Shown: piece after piece, positions 5,985 through 8,957 of the stretch
Numbering within the stretch: position 1 is the first letter of the stretch
How the letters are laid out: each line of letters starts with the position of its first letter
Assembly (NCBI GenBank): GCA_018820745.1
Contig: JAHJNP010000405.1
Location: 1-8,957 of the forward strand
DNA length: 8,957 nucleotides
DNA from: Gammaproteobacteria bacterium
Lineage (GTDB): Bacteria; Pseudomonadota; Gammaproteobacteria; Burkholderiales; Thiobacillaceae
Direction: 5' to 3'
Program-made: the position numbers and the translations under genes
The notes under the pieces: generated by a model
The model's database searches: none
What the model was told of the DNA's origin: nothing
What the model saw: only the letters and a program-made list of their open reading frames with translations

Positions 5985-7414
5985 AGATCCCACTCGTGCA
6001 CCGGCGCACCGGCGCGCTGGTTGTCCAGATAAGCGTCCATCATGCGGTGCAGGTCGCCGCCCTCCCGCGCGAGCCGGCTCAATTGCCACGCCGCACCGGT
6101 CTGGCCGCTGCGCACCCGGGCTTCGACGACGCCCAGATAATGCTCGATCTCGGCATCCGGCAGTCCGAAATCGCGCAGTCCCTGGCGCGCCAGCGGCAGC
6201 CCGACCTCGAGCAGCCAATCGCGCACGGGATAGCGCCGGCCATCCAGCCAGGTCAGCTCGGCCTGCAGCCCATGGCGGGCAGCGGCATAAAAGTTGGCGC
6301 GCGCGTCGGCAAACGGCAGGCCGGCTTCGACGGCGCTCGGCTGCCGCGCCAGCGCATGCACCAGGCCAAAATACAGTGCGGCATTGGCCATCATGTCCAG
6401 CACCGTCGGGCCGCTCGGCAGCACCCGCTGCTCCAGCCTGACATGGGCCTGCCCGGCGGCGTCGAAGCCGATCAGCGGCCGCACCCAGCGCCAGATGGCG
6501 CCGTTGTGCAAACGCAGATGCGGAAAGCACGCCGCCGCCTCGGCCTGCGGCATCGGCAGCAGCACCGGATAGTGTTCGAGGTTTTCCTCGAACAGTTCCA
6601 GCGGACTGCGCGCCACATAATCACGCCCGAACGTCACCCGCCGCACGCTGGGCTCGGCCAGCCCGTTGTAGCCGCCCAGCTCCACCGACTGCTCGAATAG
6701 TGGCACCCGCGTTTCCTGCCACAGGCGCTGGCCGAACAAGAGCGGCGAATTGACCGCCGCCGCCAGCAGCGGCGCGCAACTGATCAGCGAGGCGTTGTAG
6801 TAGCGGCCCGCCAGATCGAAGGGCACCTGCAGGTGCAGCTGGAACGAGGTGGTGGCGGCCTCCAGCATGACGTCTGGCCGGCGCAGGTGAAGCTGGTCCG
6901 TTCCCTCGATGTCGATGCGGATGGGCGCGCCGCCGCGCTGCTGCAGCACCTGCGCATTGAGCACGTCGAAGCGCTTCATCGCAGACATGTTGGCGAGGCA
7001 CAGATCATCGTCGCGGATGGTCGGCAGGATGCCGATCATCGCCAGCACCGCATCCATACCGTGCGCCACCTGCTGGCACCTGTCCCAGGTGGACAGCAGG
7101 GATTCCTCCATGGCGGCCAGCACGCCCGCCCCCACCTCCACCGGCGGCGCATTCAGCTCGACGTTGAAGCGCGACAGTTCGGGCACCACCAGCGGATCGT
7201 TCAGCGCATGCAGGTAGGCGTCATTGACGGGATTGGGCAGGCCGGCGTGATCGAGCAGCCAGGCTTCGAGTTCGAACCCGGCGACGTAGCGTCCATCCTT
7301 GAACCCGCCGGACTGGGCAAACGACCGCAACGCCGCCGTCTCTCCCGCCAGCCGGGCGGAAAACTGCTCAAGGTCCGCTTCTGAAAAGCGGGTGCGATTG
7401 ATTTCCTGTCCCAT
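5981..7414 (-). CDS. GCS2-family glutamate-cysteine ligase-like amide ligase
   Basis: The 477-residue protein resembles the GCS2 branch of glutamine-synthetase-fold ATP-dependent ligases (glutamate-cysteine ligase and YbdK-type carboxylate-amine ligases), which join a glutamate gamma-carboxyl to an amine. Family-like motifs, in order: GFELE (46-50) and FNVELNAPP (83-91) in the metal/ATP region, GILPTIRDDDL (128-138), SFQLHLQV (190-197), NSPLLFG (222-228), HNGAIWRWVRP (303-313) and HVRLEQRVLPSGPTVLDMMAN (324-344, in outline). It is about 100 residues longer than YbdK (about 370), mostly through an extended C-terminal helical region. The acceptor substrate cannot be predicted: it may be cysteine (a gshA function) or another amine. 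ATG 7414 has no good ribosome binding site, but no better start precedes the conserved core. It follows the first deacylase gene after 94 bp and overlaps the second by 4 bp. Confidence 0.85.
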   Translation of the reverse strand: MGQEINRTRFSEADLEQFSARLAGETAALRSFAQSGGFKDGRYVAGFELEAWLLDHAGLPNPVNDAYLHALNDPLVVPELSRFNVELNAPPVEVGAGVLAAMEESLLSTWDRCQQVAHGMDAVLAMIGILPTIRDDDLCLANMSAMKRFDVLNAQVLQQRGGAPIRIDIEGTDQLHLRRPDVMLEAATTSFQLHLQVPFDLAGRYYNASLISCAPLLAAAVNSPLLFGQRLWQETRVPLFEQSVELGGYNGLAEPSVRRVTFGRDYVARSPLELFEENLEHYPVLLPMPQAEAAACFPHLRLHNGAIWRWVRPLIGFDAAGQAHVRLEQRVLPSGPTVLDMMANAALYFGLVHALARQPSAVEAGLPFADARANFYAAARHGLQAELTWLDGRRYPVRDWLLEVGLPLARQGLRDFGLPDAEIEHYLGVVEARVRSGQTGAAWQLSRLAREGGDLHRMMDAYLDNQRAGAPVHEWDL

Positions 7415-7508
7415 GTGCGTTCGATGGTTACCCCATCGGTTGTGGATCAGCCCTGGCCATCATATCCGACCGTCTCTTTTATAGGCGAGACCGGCTGAGG
7501 CGGTGCAA
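7415..7508 (-). other. 94-bp spacer between first deacylase and ligase genes
   Basis: This is the only real gap in the minus-strand cluster. Read on the minus strand it holds an imperfect hairpin, GTCTC (7487-7491 region) with GAGAC about 10 nt later, with no T run after it, and a TATGAT sequence shortly downstream that could serve as a -10 box without a convincing -35. It could carry a weak internal promoter for the ligase-deacylase pair, or simply be a spacer in one transcript. I cannot decide between these. Confidence 0.25.
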
Positions 7509-8465
7509 TCACACCCGCGTGCTGCGCTTGGCGAGGTAGAACCACTCCTGTCCCGGCAGGGCGTTGGGGTTGGGAAAGACGATATAACCATCGCTGTCCG
7601 CCACCACGGGGGTGCCGTCGTGGCGCGTGCCGATGACTTCGCCCGCGAGCACCCGGTCGAAGCTGGACCAGTCGCGCGCAAAGGCATCTGCTGCATGGAC
7701 GCGGTCGACGACCTGGTACAGGCGCAGCGCCTCGGTGTCGGCCACGGGGGCCGGCGCGGGTGCGGTGCTCAGCCGCAGATGGGTGAGCGTGTTAAGGATC
7801 GCGCGGTAGGCCACTGCGGGGGCGGCCGGATCGTCGTGCTGGCCGCATTCGAGCGTGAGCGCGATGCCGCCCTGCGCGCGCATGTATTCGGTCGTGCCCA
7901 CCCCGTAATTCACGTCGGCCTCGCGCGACGACGCGCCTGCCGCCAGGCGGCGCGCGACGCCGGCGGCATAGGTGTCGAGCCAGCCATCGACGAAGCGACG
8001 CACGCCCAGTCGCAGCGCCAGCGAGGTTTCCTCCGCCGCACGCGCGAACGGCTCCAGCGTGGCGCGGTTGTCCTGCGGCCCCAGCATGACGAAAGGCTGG
8101 CCGGCGGTATGGAACGAATGTAGGTCGAGCAGCACATCGTGCTGCGCCAGCAGCGGGCACAGCCAGTTGGCGATGCGGTCCTCATACTCGGCCGGCGCGT
8201 CGGTCGGCATCAGGTTGCGGTTGAGATTGCGGTCGCCCATGCGCTGTTTGCGGGCGTAGGCCAGCGGGTTGGCGACCGGAACGAAGGTGAGGCTGCCGGC
8301 GGCGATGCCCAGCCGGCCGGATTCAATCTCCGCGATCACCCGGCGAATCGCCTGGGTGCCGCAGGTTTCGTTGCCGTGCACCGCGCCCAGCACGATGAGG
8401 CGCGCGCCGGGCGCATGCCCGGTGAACGAGACGGACTGGAAATGCAGCGAATCGGGTTCACTCAT
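7509..8465 (-). CDS. AspA/AstE-family zinc deacylase (M14-like), first copy
   Basis: The 318-residue protein is another member of the succinylglutamate desuccinylase/aspartoacylase family. Zinc ligands are predicted at H30 and E33 in AVHGNETCGT and H116 in LDLHSFHTAG, with catalytic E206 in LTLECGQH. GDRNLNRNL (77-85) is the substrate-binding DLNR-type motif. An Ala-Pro linker (about 235-241, APAPAPV) separates the catalytic domain from a C-terminal beta-barrel-like domain that ends EWFYLAKRSTRV. It differs strongly from the second deacylase in the cluster, so the pair is not a recent duplication. ATG 8465 overlaps the TGA of the permease gene by 4 bp (ATGA); AAGG stands 10 nt before the start. 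Neighbouring permease and ligase genes suggest a shared pathway for an N-acyl or glutamyl compound. The substrate is unknown. Confidence 0.88.
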   Translation of the reverse strand: MSEPDSLHFQSVSFTGHAPGARLIVLGAVHGNETCGTQAIRRVIAEIESGRLGIAAGSLTFVPVANPLAYARKQRMGDRNLNRNLMPTDAPAEYEDRIANWLCPLLAQHDVLLDLHSFHTAGQPFVMLGPQDNRATLEPFARAAEETSLALRLGVRRFVDGWLDTYAAGVARRLAAGASSREADVNYGVGTTEYMRAQGGIALTLECGQHDDPAAPAVAYRAILNTLTHLRLSTAPAPAPVADTEALRLYQVVDRVHAADAFARDWSSFDRVLAGEVIGTRHDGTPVVADSDGYIVFPNPNALPGQEWFYLAKRSTRV

Positions 8466-8957
8466 CTAGACAGGGCCTTGAATAACAATGACACGCTCGA
8501 CACCAGCAACAATACGCCAACCAGCCGCGCCATCTGCGCCGGGCCGATCCCGACATGCACACGTCCGCCCAGGTAGAGTGCACCGAGCACGAGCGGCAGC
8601 GCGGCAAAAAACGCAACCCACACCGAGGCCGTCATCAGCAGCCCGGCCACCAGAAAGCTGCCGATTCGCGTCAGGCCCTCGGTGAAGAACAGCGCCGAAA
8701 AGGTCGCCCGCAATTCGCTTTTGTCGCGGATGCGATGGCTCAGGTAAATGACGTAAGGCGGCCCGCCGGTGCCAAACAAGGCGCCCACGGTGCCGCCGGC
8801 GAGCGAGGCCGGCACTGCCCAGCCGCGCGAAATCAGCTTGTCGCCGTGGAGGTTGAGGAGGCTGCGCATCGCGAAGACGAAAACAAACCCGGCCAGCGCA
8901 ATCAGCATGGGTTCGGGCGGCAGATTGACCAGCAGGCTGGTGCCCAGGATCACGCCC
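8462..8957 (-). CDS. TSUP (TauE/SafE) family permease, C-terminal part
   Basis: The frame is open to the window edge and gives the last 164 residues of an integral membrane protein; the start lies beyond base 8957. It has several hydrophobic segments. The segment after a short basic stretch (LNLHGDKLISRG) reads AGGTVGALFGTGGPPYVIYL, the glycine-rich GxxGxGGPPxxxYL repeat motif typical of the second half of TSUP transporters, followed by three or so further helices to the C-terminus KALSR. Characterised members export sulfite, sulfoacetate or other sulfonates, or move other anions; the substrate here is not deducible. GTG 8953 is only an internal codon, not the start. Its stop overlaps the start of the first deacylase by 4 bp, so this permease is the upstream member of the minus-strand operon. 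Confidence 0.85.
   Translation of the reverse strand, partial: GVILGTSLLVNLPPEPMLIALAGFVFVFAMRSLLNLHGDKLISRGWAVPASLAGGTVGALFGTGGPPYVIYLSHRIRDKSELRATFSALFFTEGLTRIGSFLVAGLLMTASVWVAFFAALPLVLGALYLGGRVHVGIGPAQMARLVGVLLLVSSVSLLFKALSR

Noticed and set aside
4971..6530. 519-aa open frame on the minus strand, longer than the called deacylase
   Set aside because: The first 182 residues lie inside the ligase gene in another frame and are Arg/Ala/Gly-rich without domain character. The family-like sequence begins at ATG 5984.
7455..7500. Intrinsic terminator between the first deacylase and the ligase
   Set aside because: The GTCTC/GAGAC stem is short and imperfect and is not followed by a T run on the minus strand.
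1..8957. CRISPR array, tRNA/rRNA genes, insertion sequence, phage or attachment site
   Set aside because: No regularly spaced repeats, tRNA-like cloverleaf, transposase or target duplications were seen. XerD here is the housekeeping recombinase, not an integrase of a mobile element.

Overview
The window is a GC-rich, densely packed bacterial chromosomal segment with ten genes. The ribosomal/tRNA-modification operon rpsP-rimM-trmD-rplS, followed later by an ogt-xerD pair, together with the protein sequences, suggests a betaproteobacterium. A Thiobacillus/Nitrosomonadales-type organism is my best guess, made from memory of gene order and not from a search. There are no tRNA or rRNA genes, CRISPR arrays, insertion sequences or other clear mobile elements.

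Plus strand, 1-2050: the 3' part of rpsP (S16), then rimM (16S processing/30S maturation), trmD (m1G37 tRNA methyltransferase) and rplS (L19). The block closes with a textbook intrinsic terminator at 2023-2050. The trmD-rplS gap holds GC-rich inverted repeats that could form alternative RNA hairpins.

Plus strand, 2051-4969: a 167-bp intergenic region with a nested hairpin and a possible -10 box leads into a soluble PAS-GAF-GGDEF diguanylate cyclase with intact active site and inhibitory site. It is followed after 9 bp by ogt (O6-methylguanine-DNA methyltransferase). The ogt 3' end overlaps xerD (site-specific recombinase) by 20 bp. These three probably form a transcription unit, though their functions (c-di-GMP signalling, DNA repair, chromosome dimer resolution) are not obviously related.

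Minus strand, 8957-4971: a convergent cluster whose last stop codon lies one base from the xerD stop. In transcription order it holds a TSUP (TauE/SafE-like) membrane permease (5' end outside the window), an AspA/AstE-family zinc deacylase, a GCS2-type glutamate-cysteine-ligase-like amide ligase of unusual length (477 aa), and a second, clearly different AspA/AstE-family deacylase. Two of the three junctions are 4-bp ATGA overlaps, so translational coupling is likely. An amide-bond-forming ligase flanked by two amide-hydrolysing enzymes and linked to an anion exporter is the most interesting part of the window. It looks like a small, poorly characterised pathway that makes, trims or recycles a glutamyl or N-acyl amino-acid compound; its substrate cannot be read from the sequence.
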